From Mya arenaria (Eukaryota; Mollusca; Bivalvia; Myida; Myidae): 64,000 bases of DNA. Shown piece after piece: positions 41,357-55,270 of the stretch. A program made the translations under genes and the position numbers. Every line of letters starts with the position of its first letter. Position 1 is the first letter of the stretch. Location of the stretch: assembly GCF_026914265.1 (NCBI RefSeq), contig NC_069135.1, positions 35,349,756 through 35,413,755 of the forward strand. Direction: 5' to 3'. The notes below the pieces were generated by a model that saw only the letters and a list, made by a program, of their open reading frames with translations, ran no database searches and had not been told where the DNA came from.

Positions 41357-44300
41357 TATCCATTTAGAAATTTGTCTGATTATCCAACACTAGTTTCCTT
41401 TATATGCCAACAACCACAACTTGACAAAACAAAGACTACGACAAAACCTTACTTTTTGATTGGCCTGTACCGCTTTGCTAGAATCTTTGGAGTCAGTAGA
41501 TCAAAGTGGAGATCTTTGTAACCTTTACTTGCGAATGTTATTTTTAAGCTAATCCAAGGATTATCCTGAGAGCTCAACCTAAACAATTTGTGTTTAAGTA
41601 AGCTGAAAAACGATTATACCCAACAACAAGCTTTGATCTTGTCTCAACCTGTGAATGTCAATAATAAGAATAATAAAGGGACTAGACACCAGATGGTCCA
41701 AAAGTTAGCAAATACAGTATTTCTTCAAAACAACCCAATGCAAGTTGGTAGGAGGCCAATAATACATCACTTTACATGATTTAAATAACTACCATATTGC
41801 TGTCTCATCTGTGTTTCCCCATTTGAAATAGTGCATAAAGGTTTCACAGTTTGTCATATCTGTTGATGAGTACAGATAAATATACAAACGCTATTTTTAA
41901 ACTTACTTGGGTTTACATGGTCGACAACCCTAGTAAATTTCAATTGGAAAAATGTGCAAAAACTGCAAAGAATGCTTGTGTTGTGCAATGTGATACATCA
42001 TTAAGTAAGATTCAATGCGTTGTACACGATGTCAAAAGTTTTTCATAATTTTATTTTTTTCTTGCAATTGTATTATCTGGTGTCTAGCCCCTTTAAGCCA
42101 CAATAGCCTTGCCTATTGTCCAATTTCAAGGTTTGAAGTGAATGGATTTAATTTTGCAGTTTAATGCATTTTTCAAGAAAAAGCCATCCACAATGAAAGC
42201 TTACCAATTACTCCCTGTCAGCATGTATATGGATCCGATTTCATCAAGAACAACACAAAGTGACAAAAAAACAACATTTAATCAAAAATAACAGCTGTTC
42301 CATACAAAACAATCTCTTCTGGGCTTGACATTCCAGTTCTTACCATCCATTCAATTCTTAATTTCACATTGATAATTTTTAATTCCTAACAACTAGTACA
42401 AGTCAAAGAGGCTTTTTTTTTATCCTAAATTAACATTAAAGCTCAGTTCTAATGACATTTATCATTTTCATATTACAATATGATAGCTTCAACATTTTAA
42501 AAGTGATAGATAATGTTTACAAACATGTTTTTCTATACCCTAGTCATACCGCTATCTTCCTCAGTATGAAACTGCTGAAGAAGTACAAAGTACTTTGTTG
42601 TATTTACTAACTAAACAAAGCAAAGGGAAAGTTAAAAAGGAGAAGATTACAAACTTATATATAATTTACTTCTGATACAAGGTCAATCTGCTGCAGCGTT
42701 ATCGAAAAAAAGAGAGAAACCATTTTAAAGTCACGGTCCTATGTTCTATTCACTAGCTTTTCAATAATAATAAGTATCTGGTTCACTTTTGTCAACAGTG
42801 CTACATGTGTTTCGTAACAAATTTTGGCGTCTTTAAACGATCTGCATTCCATCTCTGAGAATGGTCGTAACATTAACAAGTTGAACAGGCAATATCAGTT
42901 ATTCATTTTGTATTTCTTACTTTTAATTCTAAAATAATTTTGCTTCAGTTTTCATGAAATTATTTACCATAGTAAAACATGTACGGAACTTGTGAGCATG
43001 GCCATCTTGCTTTTAACTTTTTATAAACATCTAACAACGTAGGAAGCCGTAAAGATAAATGTATTTTTGAACCAATGTTTACTTAACCCCCCTTTTTACC
43101 TGCATTTTTATTTACCTAAAGGATTATTTTCATGCAGTCCTGCTTTTTAAACCTGAAAAAATCTACTGCAGCAGACCGTTACAATCTCCTAATTATAATA
43201 ATGATTAAACCACTCCATTACAATGTAAAATAATGACAGGTCTGATATAAATACTAAGAAGCAAAACAGTGTGCAACCACAAATAGAACTATACCACTAA
43301 CAAGCAACTTAGCATACAAAGAAACAGGAACTGGTATAGAGCAACGTAATGTTTTTAACCGATAATAACATCAAAATAAAAAAAAATAGTTTTGAAAGAA
43401 ATATCTTAATATTTAAGTTATATTTTGCTTATTTTCAAACGTTAAATTGTTGCATTTTTATACTTCATATTTAAAGGTTTAACACAAAATGTTATAAAAA
43501 AACAAAACTATTTGATTACCTTATATATATTTATATATATAACATTGTTAAAAGCCAGACTATACAATATAACATTTGTTTTTGAAAATGACCTAAATGA
43601 CAGACTGGTTACTGCTTGGCAACTGGAGTTCTAAAAACGTCAACTTCAGCTAGTTTCATCAACAACTTTGAACATTAAATGCTGTCCAAGATGAGCCAAA
43701 TATTTTCAGTGTATAATTCATGTTTTAATACACGTACATTAAATATTTCGCTGTACTTCTACGACATGTCACAACCTTGTTAATCAAACTCGCCATAAAA
43801 CAATATTAACCAGTCTTAAAGGAAAAAACATGCGAGAACATAATAAATGTGAATTAAATTACTTTTTTACATTATTTGCTTTGCTATATAAATATATTAT
43901 TTCATATAAAATCACACTTTAAAAAATCAACTATTTTTAGCAAAGCTATCAGTGATATTTGAAAAAGATACGTTTTTTTTTTGTTTGAATCCAACAACTT
44001 ATTTATTTTCATAATTTTTCCCATTAATGTAAAAAATGAATTCAAAGCACACTTTTCAGAATACATTTTAAGTATGTGCTAGTAGTTAAATTCAAGTTAT
44101 ATACAAAATATATTCAAAGAACTGCAATTTTTTATGAATTTTTTTATATCTTTTTTTTTTGTAAAATAAAATAACACAAGAAATACAATGACAAACATAG
44201 CATTGCAAACGTCCAAAATTCATCTTAACTTGAGAGAGATTTATATATATATATATATTCATTTTTTATTCTACAAGAAAATCCATTTACTTTTTCTTCA

Positions 44301-46099
44301 TTTTTTCTAGCAATGCTATGTTTTAACTTAACTGATACAACTTTTTGTACAATTTTTATTTAAAATATAACATATTTTACAAACAATGGTTCTTTAGTTA
44401 ACTGACATTTCTCTTGACATGGTGATACCGAAGAAAGCGATCAACCTTTTAATTGAAAACATTTAACTGTTTACATGTCAGTCATTATGATAAGATCGTA
44501 AATGTCTAGTCAACTTGCATGAACAATACAAGTGTGGTTGCACATAAATTTCCCAAGAATTAACAGTTTACCGAATACAACTGACACTGGTGTCAGATGT
44601 ACATGTTATTATAATTATACATGTATACCGGAAAAGTCGTACAACTGTTCTGATAAATTTTATCGAAATCCCTCATTTCAAACTATATGTATAAGAACGT
44701 CAGAATGAACTATATTTTAAATATTTGCAGGATAACTTCCTCCAACTAAATGAAAACATTACTTTGCAAATAAAGCAAAAAATGCTTTAAAAACACTCTA
44801 TTTATACTGTCTGTAGTAACTTCTCAATATCTTAGCACAAACATGTCTAAGCAATGAAGAAACATTATTCTGCCATACTTCATGGCTATCGCATGTCTTG
44901 AGGCCAACCATTGCCGTTTTACAGCGATTCAACTGTGCAGCAAACACAGGTTTCTAGCTTCTCAATTTTTCACATTTTATACCCAAATCATTTAACATGG
45001 ATAATGAATCCATGTGACACATAGATCAATAATTTTTTACAGGTCAACAAAGCCTGCTGTATGTTCTGGCCCGCCCGTGGGCAAACAAGATTTGTTCAAA
45101 ATAATACCCACAAAACTAGTTCATTATATTCCATCTTAACAACTTCCATTTCTTTCCCAAGCCCTTTTCAATCTCCAAAGGTTAAATGTTAACAGTCGAC
45201 CATCTGCATTGGCCAAACTTACAAATGAAACAAGTTGTATCACAAACAGCAATGCTCACTATTTAACCCATGGACAGCATCCCACTACCTCATTCCCAAC
45301 TTAAAACATCTAACGTGTGTAAAGTCACAATTCTCTTAACAATACCATAGAAAAATGAACAAATATCAATGTATAAAAATAATAGATTTGTATAAAATAT
45401 CACCAAAATCAATTTGTGACAAACCTTTGCTATGAGGACCAGCATTTGTTGTAAAACAAAAGAACACATTCATAGCACTTACCAACATCTCCATAGCAAA
45501 GGGTTGTGAAAATGTTTCCATGGAAACAGAACAGTCTCTTAACTACGCACCATTGTAGCCCTTAGTGACATTTGTCTCTAGTCCCAATTCACAGACCTCG
45601 TTTCAGTACAAATAATTAAACGAGCAGCTTGCATGTACTGACCATACATGTAACTTTCCAACAAGTGTCGCTCAAGCGAGACCATTGGGTTTCCATGGCA
45701 ATACTGGCATCACATACAGCTGCTTGCCACCCCCATTGTGAACACATGGTAGGGGGAACAACTCTGTCAACAAACAACAAAACCTAATGCCTCAATAATA
45801 TTTCAATGAAACAAGTTCGTTATCCTATGCTTAACATCTAAATTTCCACATATCTTAACTACTTAAATTAATCCATTTTAATAAACCAACAATATATTAA
45901 AAGTACAAATAGGAACAAGTGTGAATAAATCATATATTTTGTATTGTTCTTATCCACTAACTAAAACTGAAAACTTACAACAATAGAAATAAACTAATCT
46001 GTACACAGTCAGAATCTACATGTAGCATGATGTTGACACAAGTTGTTCCCTGAAGGTCTACGGCCAAAAGGGCCCGGTGTGATATTGAGTATGCTTGTT
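41357..46099. other. gene-poor AT-rich interval, probable FAM120 3' UTR
   Basis: No exon or clear repeat recognised over 4.7 kb. The part nearest 46,099 must include the FAM120 3' UTR. AATAAA signals on minus occur (for example near 44,350, 43,990 and 42,052), but I cannot say which is used. Confidence 0.4.
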
Positions 46100-49000
46100 C
46101 TAGGCGTTCAGGGTTAGCTCCCCTCCCGACTTGTCTCCATGGATACCACTGTCTGGGCTCTGTAAGCCATTCTGCATCAACTGTTTACCTGCAAAAACAG
46201 TTGGTTTTAAGTAGGATTTATTGTGTGATATTACCTGATGTCATGTAGTTTGATTTGTTTAAAGATGTTTATATGTCATAAAATATAATCAATGAAACAC
46301 TGCAAGTAGGACATAATTGGTTTGCTAGTTGAGTGCGTCTTCCTCCCACCATGGACACTGTAGGTTTGAGTGCCACCCAAGTCACTCATTATCTCACAAA
46401 ATGGACACATTAAGTACTGGACGAAGCGGAGCGCCGCCACGAGGATGACGCCCGCAAGCTGAGGCAGTCCACGGGAAGGCTTGGGCGGACGGTTCGGGCT
46501 CGACCGTGAGGCCTCGCCCAACCCGTGCCCGTCCCGCTTCCTACTCCAGCCCGACCGGCCCGGCCCTTAGAGCCAATCCTTTTCCCGAAGTTACGGATCT
46601 GACTTGCCGACTTCCCTTACCTATAGGATTCCAGCTTTCACAAAAGTATAGCTTAAATAAGTAACTAAAAGTGTAAACTTTGTCATGTAATCTACCTATT
46701 GCACCATTGTCATCTTCTGTCTCGTCCTCTGCATCCTCAAAGTTCTCGTCCTCACCTTCATCCGAACCATCATCTTCTTTGTCCAGGCCGTCACCCCTTG
46801 AGTATATACAACAATATTGCACAAAACCTGTCCTTTCAAAAAAGAGCAGTCAAGGTTCATGAAAAAACACCCCCAAAGACAGCCATTATAAGTATTTGGG
46901 CCTGTATGGACAGATGCCTTTCAGTATGTAACATATTTACATTATGACCACACCTACCTTTCCAAGAAGTTCGTAAATATTAGAGGCCTCTAGTAACAAT
47001 GGATACTAGTGATAAAGAAATCCCCTCTTAGGGTTACACATCATTTGAGGAGAGGAATAATTTCACAGACCAAGGTAAACCTAAGGTTAAACACATTACA
47101 TTTTGTTTTACCGCTTTTTAGTAAAGGTACTTCATCTTTAAGTTAAGCTAAATCTCTGCTTTGAAGCTAAAACATACATAAGCCATTTTAAGTAGCCAAG
47201 GCCTTTAGACAAGTTCTTTCTTTAACAAATCCATCAAGAAAATGAATGTACATACGAATCCCCAGTGTCCACGGTCATGCCACGCCCCCTATTAGGCCTC
47301 TTCATTCTCCCAAATTTGGGCCTTGCCCGGACAGCGGGCCTCCGGATCCCCCTCACCACTCCTCGGCCCATCATACCACGACCCATACGGGCAAAATATG
47401 CCCTATCCTGAAGTTAATGTAGAAGCCAATGATGATAAGACACTAATGCATGACATTGTTCCGTTACCACAAGTTAATGCCATCAATTGTTTCAAGTTTT
47501 TATAACAGTTGTGCTTTTGACAAAGATCAAACTTAAAAGCAATACACCACAATTTATTTTTATCCTTATAAATTGACTTAACAATTAAAATGCCATTAAT
47601 TTTAAAGAAGCTACTAGTACATCTACCAAGTTAACTTATAGATAACCAAAATATACTTATCGTAACAAATATGAACTTACAGGCATCCTACCATACATGG
47701 GCATGGGCATACCTCCCCGTCCTCCTCTCATTGCTCCCCGAGGCATTCCCCCACGGAACATCATGCCTCGACTCCGCCTACATACAGAAGGCAAAATTGT
47801 ATCATTTCCATTTCTTATAACATATTGCATTTTAAATATTACACTTGTGCGTACAGGGCTGTCTTTCTATTGACTTTGGATTGTAGCCCATTTTTCAGCC
47901 ACATTTTCCACCTCACAAAGGGCCGTCTTTCTATTGACTTTGGGTTATAGTCCAATTTTTCAGCTCCATTTTCGACCAATTAAGTATATATGTTTTCCCA
48001 CATTTGAGTGGAACTTTTCCATCTAGAGGCTCTTAAATGGAGATTTATTAGATCAAAAGCAGACAAAGGTTCAACAGGCTATCACTAATTGGAATCTAGT
48101 TGAATGAAATGTGATACTGATTGTATATGGTAAAATGACACAAATTTATTGTTCAATATTATGGAATAAGTATTCAGTGGATCTTTATTTCATTAAAATT
48201 CCATATGGACAACTCTGAAGTTTTCACAAGATGATTGACGATTATCTACCTTTCTTTTCTTTTTCTTTAATCAGGCTGCCAAGCAATTTCCATATTAATT
48301 AGGAAACTTAAAAAATTCAGCCAAAAGGATTTAAATGATTTTAAACAAATTCACCTACACAGCTTAAACCAAAAGCATACTTGTAACTTGGTGCCACCAT
48401 TATATTCATGTTATCTGGGGCTTACCCCCGTTGCCCTCCTCCCACAGACATCACACGGGGCTGGAGGGGGCCGTTACCGCCCCGTCCCCGAGAAGAACCA
48501 GACAGGTTTGGTCCCCAGCTTCCAACAACCACACCAGCAATCTCTAGCTGTCCACCACGCCCATCAACAGGGGACCGGCCTGGAAACATGGCTGCAGAGG
48601 CTAAGTTGTAACCCTTCTGTGAGTGTACTCTAATATTGGGTCAGATTATAGCAGTAATTTATGTATATTTATAAACTAATAATCCAGAATCACCCCAAAT
48701 AAAACCCTTGATGTTGCATAACCACTAACAGCAATAACTTGCCCCATCTGTGTGTTCAAACTGAAGTTACTGGATGACAAACAGCAGCATGGAAAAATGG
48801 AAGTGAAATACAAAACTCAAACATTGCCAACATAGGGTAAACTGGGATAACTTGTTCTAAACAAGAACTTAACAACTTACTTTATAACTATTAAAATACC
48901 TGGATTTCTGTGCTCATAACCTGCTATAAAATGTCGACAAAAACAACTCATTCCAACTTCTGACAATAAATTCATGATTATTTTATGAAATACAAAAGCA

Positions 49001-52000
49001 TATGGTTACAACAATACAATTGAAGTCTTATTTATAGATAAATTGCTCAGGAAAACACTCGAAGGAAAGTATGCTATTTATAGAAAAAAGACCTGTTTTT
49101 TAGACAGAGGTGTTTAAAAATATGCAGCACTTTAGTATCCTAAAATGTGTTGTTGTTGTTTTTTTTACAATATTCAGGATTTTTACCAATCTAATTTAAG
49201 CTCCCTAATATTAAGGAGCTTACATTTTTGTTAGTTCACTATTGATACATACCAAGGATACCTCTACCCCTTCCCTGGGGGTTTGGGGGTCCTCCCATCT
49301 CTGGTGGTCCCATGTAGTTCATGTTCATTCCCCTGCCTCCCTGAAAACAGAGAAACTATCTTGTCATCTGAAGAAATTAACATTAAGCTAGAGTTATTGA
49401 ACTTTCACTCAACCCAACCAAATTTTATTGGAATTGAATTCTTAATAAATTGTATTGTAAAAAAAGACAAGCGTGATTAAAGCAGCAATAGTATACATAT
49501 TCAGTGGTCAAAATTTGCACAAGCCCCCAAGCCCTGCACTGGTAAAATGCTTTAGGGGCTTGCTCAAATTCAGACTTTTATACAGCAAGGCTTGTTCAAA
49601 AATTTAATGCCAAGCAGAAGTATATGAATACAGGCTTGTTCATCCAAGACTAAATTGACTGCATATTGTTTCATCTTGGGGTGCTTCACTCCCCTTACCT
49701 GTGATGGGGGCATGCCCCTCATGCCTGCGGGCCTGTAGCCAGGGAAGGGTCCCCCCGGGGCCTGGCCACACGGCATGGGGTAGCCTGCGTAGAGCGCGCC
49801 ACCGGGAAGGAACGGCTTAGCAAACTCAAACTTGAGGTTCTCCAAAATCGCCTGGCGAAGACGCTCCACTCGCAACACCTGCTCCACCTGGATATTAACA
49901 ATGATAAGATGCTTACAAGTTGTATATGGCACCATGTATATTCATGTTAATATGCGTGCATCCTTATACATTGACAGTTTGATTTCAGGTTGAAGCTCAA
50001 ATTTTTGTTGGGATCTTGAATTCGTGGATAAGCCAACCCAAAAATTAAAGTCCCACAAATATTTATGATTTTTACAATAATTGATATTTGTGACTCACTA
50101 AACTCAAATGAAAGAACTGCAGAATAAGTGCCAAACATTTGTGATCAGTCTCCCAAGTAATGAAATAAATTTCAAAACAAATCAAAACAAAACTTATTTA
50201 AGTTCTCATTGGTATAAGTATATCGATTTTTCATGTATTACCTGTCCATCACACATGTCCACAAGGGGCGTGTTGTTTTTGGCTTTGAGCAGTTTGAAAT
50301 GGAAGAGTTTTCCGTCGAAGAATTGCCAAGGACAGATCATGTTCCAGGGAACGGGGGCTCCACACACATCATTGGCAAACTGGGCCACCTCAACCCCAGA
50401 CATGAACAGGGCTGCAAGGGCTACACCTCGGGGGTTTACAGACGGCAGCTAAATGGTATACAAGATGTGCTTATTATAAGTACTACAAGGTCTAGCCTGA
50501 AGGTAAACAAACACCTAAAACCTAAACAATTGGCTTCAAGTCAAATTCAAATGTGTCTTAAATCACAGGTGTTAGCAACTTTTTTAAAGTCATGCAACAC
50601 AGCAGTGTTAAAAATACTACTACAACACAGCATTTTACCACAAATTTCTTCAGTTTATTAAACATTATTGTAAATGGCATTTATACACCAGGAACATCAA
50701 AGTATGAAGTTGCAGAGCATCCTTAGTCTAGTGTTACATACAATGTCAACTATGTTTTCCCTTACCTTGAGGTCCTGCATGGTTTGTACATCCTCAAGGA
50801 GGGGAGAGACACTCATAGCTAGGAAGGCATCAAGTTCCTGGCGCTGAAGGATACGACCATACTCTAACATGTATCTGCAAACAATAGGTAGACAATGTTA
50901 CTTGTCAGCAGGTAATAATTTTGCAACACCACAAGTGGTGTTACAAAATACAATGGAAGGAGATAATGACACAACTCACAATATTAATTGCTGATATCCA
51001 AACGCTGTCATAACATATAAGTAAGTTTGGTGAAAAGTGGTTGTATGTCGAGCTATATTAGAGCAGGACACTGTAAATACAGTTTTTGCCAGGATCATAA
51101 CTCTTGAGTGAATAAGGCAACATAGCTGGTTATCAAACCTTACAGAGATATTCTGCCCATACACATTCTCACCAAATTTGGTGATGATTGGACAAAGGAT
51201 TCTTGCCCAAGATGCGCATTCTGACTAAATATGGTGATGATCACACAAAGGTTTCCACAATTATTGATCAAACAACTAATTGGACACTGCCCCAAAAAGC
51301 TAAGCTATAATATGTCCCCTTCTATGTACAGGAGGGTAAATAATAAAAGAGGTGTATTAGAAATAAAAAGAGGATAACTGATAGTGTCAGTGTATGATGG
51401 CAATACATTTCACTGAGTGAGCCTACCTGAGCACACAACAAAGGTTTAATGCCTACCTGAGCACACGACAAAGGTTTAATGCCTACCTGAGCACACAACA
51501 AAGGACTAGGAGATGTTGAGGTACGTAGTTTGTGTTAAGCATTAGCGGAGTGTCACTGTGCATGCATGTGAGGAATGCCCGGAGTCTTCTGGTCTTATCA
51601 TCCGGCTGCTGACCCAGCCACATTCTCTCAATACTGGGGGTCTTCCAATCTACTGGGCGGGCCATTACGAGGTCGAAGCTGGGCTTCTGGCTGCCAACAC
51701 GTCGCACCACCCACTCCTTGACTGGGACCTCAAAATTCTTCATGGTCACCTGAGGTTGGTGACTGCTAGGAGCTGCTCCACTTCCATCCACTGTTCAATG
51801 AAAGTTTCAATGCATATAGGGATTGTCTACTTAATCATAGAAAAACAGTACATCTCAAATAGTACAGAAGCCAACAAGCTTCAAGCATAAAATTAACTTA
51901 TTTTTCAATATTAGAATCAGCTCAATTGGCATTTGAACTGTCTATTTTGGCTGGCAGCCAGTTCTTATTAATAACACTGTTAAACAAGCTATGTCAAACG

Positions 52001-53043
52001 ACATCTTAATGCTCTTAAGATGTATAGCAGTGAAATAAACCATAAGAGGTCCTACCTGTCTCCTGGAGTTGGTTATCGTGGATAATCTTGAGTTTGTTGA
52101 GGTTAAGGAGGACACTGTACACAGTTTGTCTGATGGGCCGGAACAGGTCCATGCTAGTGGGCAGTTCCCGGTTTCCTTCATCTTCCAAACTCACCACCAT
52201 CTTGATCTCTGCCTGCGGGGAGCAAACATCAGTTTAGTAAATATTAACATATCATCCGTTTCATTTAATAATAGATCATCTAATATCTTAAACACAACTT
52301 TGACTGACCATCATAATCTAAGGCACTCTTGTTGCTTAAAAAATTACAAGCATTTATTTATTAGCGTATCTGATGTACAATAAGTGAACTTTGGATGCCT
52401 GATGGTCCCATGGTAATTTTTTTTGTCTTTTTAAGTGAAAGAATATGTAAAACATGGGTCAAAAACAAAATTACAAGCTTTTTTGGCCGTGAAATATGGG
52501 AGTTCATATTTTGATTTCATTTCAACTGTTAACGGACAACTCTATTTGCATTAACTTTGTTTACAACGCTTTATCGATCATTCATTTAACACACAAGTAA
52601 TCAGCAAGCCCTTAATGGCTTCATATATATAAATCATGCATGCACCAGGATTTCTTATGCATTATAATATAAATTTTCAGCCGACTTGAAAGCCAAACCT
52701 TCTTCACTAAAACACAATTTCAAATGATGTTTTTGGCCAAATTTATAGCATTCAAGTTCTCCACAGCCCAAAACAATGTGCTCATTTCACCTTAAGACCC
52801 CTGGTCTTAACTCTAGCACACTGCCTTTTTTTTTTAACCCTGGCTAAAACCCTACTCTTGTTACCACCTAAACATAATGGTTAATAAATATTATGAGTCC
52901 AACATGGCACCTACCTGTGTGAGTAGTTGGTAGACCCAGGGCGACATCATGCCCTTCTGGTGGCGCTCACTGGCAATCCTCATGATGTCCGTGGACACTG
53001 GAGGCAGCTCCACCTCCTTCCCACCCACACCACGAGTGATGTG
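46100..53043 (-). CDS. FAM120: FAM120-family protein, clean C-terminal part
   Basis: Twelve exons keep one frame for 598 residues: 52915-53043, 52056-52212, 51487-51790, 50766-50874, 50242-50448, 49699-49887, 49253-49340, 48426-48600, 47681-47777, 47256-47407, 46696-46796 and 46100-46188. Matches to the family (constitutive coactivator of PPAR-gamma-like) include VSLEDEGNRELP, RAFLTCMHSDTP, ALFMSGVEVAQFANDVCG, CPWQFFDGKLF and LEIAGVVVGSW. RG- and GRG-rich segments then give an RNA-binding-like tail, followed by an acidic run (DKEDDGSDEGEDENFEDAED) and the end SGGELTLNA. The family are cytosolic RNA-binding scaffolds. The first exon listed continues upstream into damaged exons at 55.3-56.3 kb. 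The N-terminal XPG-like domain is not in the window. The splice donor at 51486 is triplicated. Confidence 0.93.
46425..46622 (-). pseudogene. 28S rRNA fragment
   Basis: On minus, starting TAGGTAAGGGAAGTCGGCAA and running through ACTTCGGGAAAAGGATTGGC and TCTAAGGG, this is the conserved large-subunit rRNA core. It continues into a GC-rich variable stretch to about 46,425. It is abruptly GC-rich within an AT-rich intron, the last intron of FAM120. Only about 200 bp of the gene is present, so it is a displaced rDNA fragment. Confidence 0.9.
47855..47980. repeat. 64-bp tandem duplication in FAM120 intron
   Basis: Two copies starting AGGGC(T/C)GTCTTTCTATTG at about 47855 and 47919, followed by GACTTTGG and TTTTTCAGC. 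Intronic, no coding effect. Confidence 0.8.
49502..49665. mobile_element. hAT-like MITE, copy 2
   Basis: Inverse orientation relative to 29,351-29,512. Shared parts are GGATGAACAAGCC, GAACAAGCC(C/T)TGCT, TATAAAA and TTTTACCAG. Ends are CAGTGGTCAAAATTTG and the inverse of a CAGTCAATTTAG-type terminus. It lies in a FAM120 intron. Confidence 0.65.
51421..51505. repeat. triplicated splice donor of FAM120 exon
   Basis: Three 30-bp tandem copies start at 51421, 51451 and 51481. Each holds the exon end GTGCTCAG and donor GTAGGC (read on minus). The true donor is the one at 51486; reading on past it hits TAG at once. Confidence 0.92.
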
Positions 53044-55270
53044 CTGAAAAAGGTAGGTAATAGGGTTATAATTTTATATACAACAGGAGACCAAGGATGT
53101 GATCCCATGATTTTCAGCAGAGCAGTAGAATCACTCCTATGATTATTGATGCAGCAAGTTTCTGAATATGGGTTGTACTATAAGTCTTTATAATTTAAGC
53201 ATGTTTTTAAGCATCATTTGAGGAATGTATGCGTAAAGGTTCTTAGTGACATTACATGAAGAAAAAAAAAGCACCTTTAAGCGTTCATCTTCTTTTTTGC
53301 ATTCAAGTTGGGAAAAATGGATAAATGACTGTGAAATAAGCTGAAAAAATAGCTCAGGATTTTGAGCCAAATACGAATGATCTTTTATCATACAAGGAAC
53401 TTTTTATACAGTGATTCTTAGTATGCTTCATATCAGTACTCATTTTTTTCCAAATCACCAATGTCATCCATAAATGAGAAAGAATTCACTGTCCAGCTTG
53501 TTTTGTTACATCACAAATTGCTTGGTGTCCACATATTTTTTTTTTTTATCAATAGTTTAGTAAGTTCTTTTACATGCTACTGCATTTGTTTTTGTCACTT
53601 CTAAAATACCTTAGAAGATTTAAATAAAGCACTTCACACAAAAAAAGTAATGAGCCTTCAATTTATTTAAAAAATTGGTGATGTAACGATGACATTCCAC
53701 TATAAATGGAACCCTTTCTTGTTGTAAACATTTGCTTTATTATAATTTGTAATGCTTTGTCACATAAATAGTTGTTTTTTATGCAGAAAAACCAAGCAAA
53801 CCATGCCGAGTTTTGAAGCATACAAAAGGTTTTAGGACTTTACATCCGGATGTAACTGGACACAAAGGGGCACATCAAAGAGTGAAGTTATATACTTTTG
53901 TGGCAGTATTATGAGCTATTTGAGGCTTATTTCTCGTATATGTCTCTTGATTATTGCGTAACAAAGGTACATAACATGTTTATACATTCTTTCTTACTAG
54001 CACTAGAGACTTAAAATGCTTTTCAAAATTATTTGGACGTAACTTGGGATTCTTTTACCCAAATGTCAAAATCGTAATGAATGGTGTCGCCGTTACGTAT
54101 TCGTGTAATAAGAGCTGTGTGACAACAGGCATTTTTTAAGAATTCCCAATTATCTGGTTAAAATTTTCTCAGTTTATATGCAAAATTGTGAATTATGACT
54201 GCTTAAAATACAGCGTGTACCGATGTAAACACAATGACTTCGTAGACTAACATAAGACACCGTAGACGTACATAAGACACCAAAATACCAGCTTTGGATC
54301 GATCTTTACAACAAATTTGAACTGAACGCGCGTGAAATTGAATGTTTTAAACCTCAAGACAATTGAGACAAATTATTAGTTTGTGCACCCGTACAGGCGA
54401 AATATACAAGCTGCATCAATTAATGTCATGAAACTGAATGAAATAAGCCCACCTCGAATCTGTTAGGACGTAACTTCCTTGACAACACTTACCCATGCTT
54501 TGCTTGTTCCGCCATCTTGGATATACTACATAGTATCAATGCGCGCGATTGTGCTACTTTTCTGTCACGGTATTAGCTATATGCCACACAGTTAAAGTTT
54601 GTCGAAATACACAAAGGGCTGTGTACATGAACAAAATCTGAATAATTTGTGACGTAACATTTGAGACACGACTTTAGGGAAATATTTCGGTCGATCATAC
54701 ACGTTTTGTACGTATTTATGGGAACTATTGTTTTCATGAAATGAACACCTGACCTGGTAAAATTAAAACAGGTCACTAAAGTGAATTATACATGTCTGTT
54801 GTTGTGTCAAAAACCAGCGATTCGAGACATAACATATTTGACACGAAATGTTACGTCATGTTTTCTTCAGATTAATCGGATTTATATGTTTTCAACTCTT
54901 TCAAATGCTTATTTGGCAAATGGACGTTGGGAAATATACCTTTCTATAAAATAAATCGTCTGAAGCGACCAAAAGTCCAAAGTGCTAAAGGAGGCAATAT
55001 CAGTTTTCTGAACCCACGGTAAAAATGTTCATCAATGTCCAACAAAACTGACCAAATTTTTATAAAAAATAACTAGTTCCTGTATTTTTAAAAATTATTA
55101 TTATACACATATAAAATACCATCAATGTTGTCTTTCTAATGATTACAACACTGGAAGCATAAAAAAACGCAAACTACAACTAAATCCAATTATTTGAGAT
55201 GTAACTGAAAATGCAGGACAGTGAATTCTTCCTCAAATACGTAGTCATTTAACAGTCAATGAACCATTAC
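53044..55270. other. FAM120 intron with promoter-like features
   Basis: No exon in frame with the gene. It contains several ACGTAAC or GTTACGT motifs between 53.85 and 55.2 kb, and a short ATG exon candidate at 54493-54515 on minus. Confidence 0.45.
54493..54515 (-). promoter_or_regulatory. possible alternative start exon and promoter
   Basis: AAGATGGCGG (YY1-like core and good start context) begins an open stretch MAEQAKH, ended by a strong GTAAGT donor. Joining it directly to the exon at 53043 is out of frame, so a coding role needs another exon. It could be a first exon of an N-terminally short FAM120 transcript, an unrelated transcript or chance. Confidence 0.25.

Noticed and set aside
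54493-54515. Direct splice of the MAEQAKH exon to FAM120 exon 53043
   Set aside because: Phase does not match and the join would reach a stop soon after.
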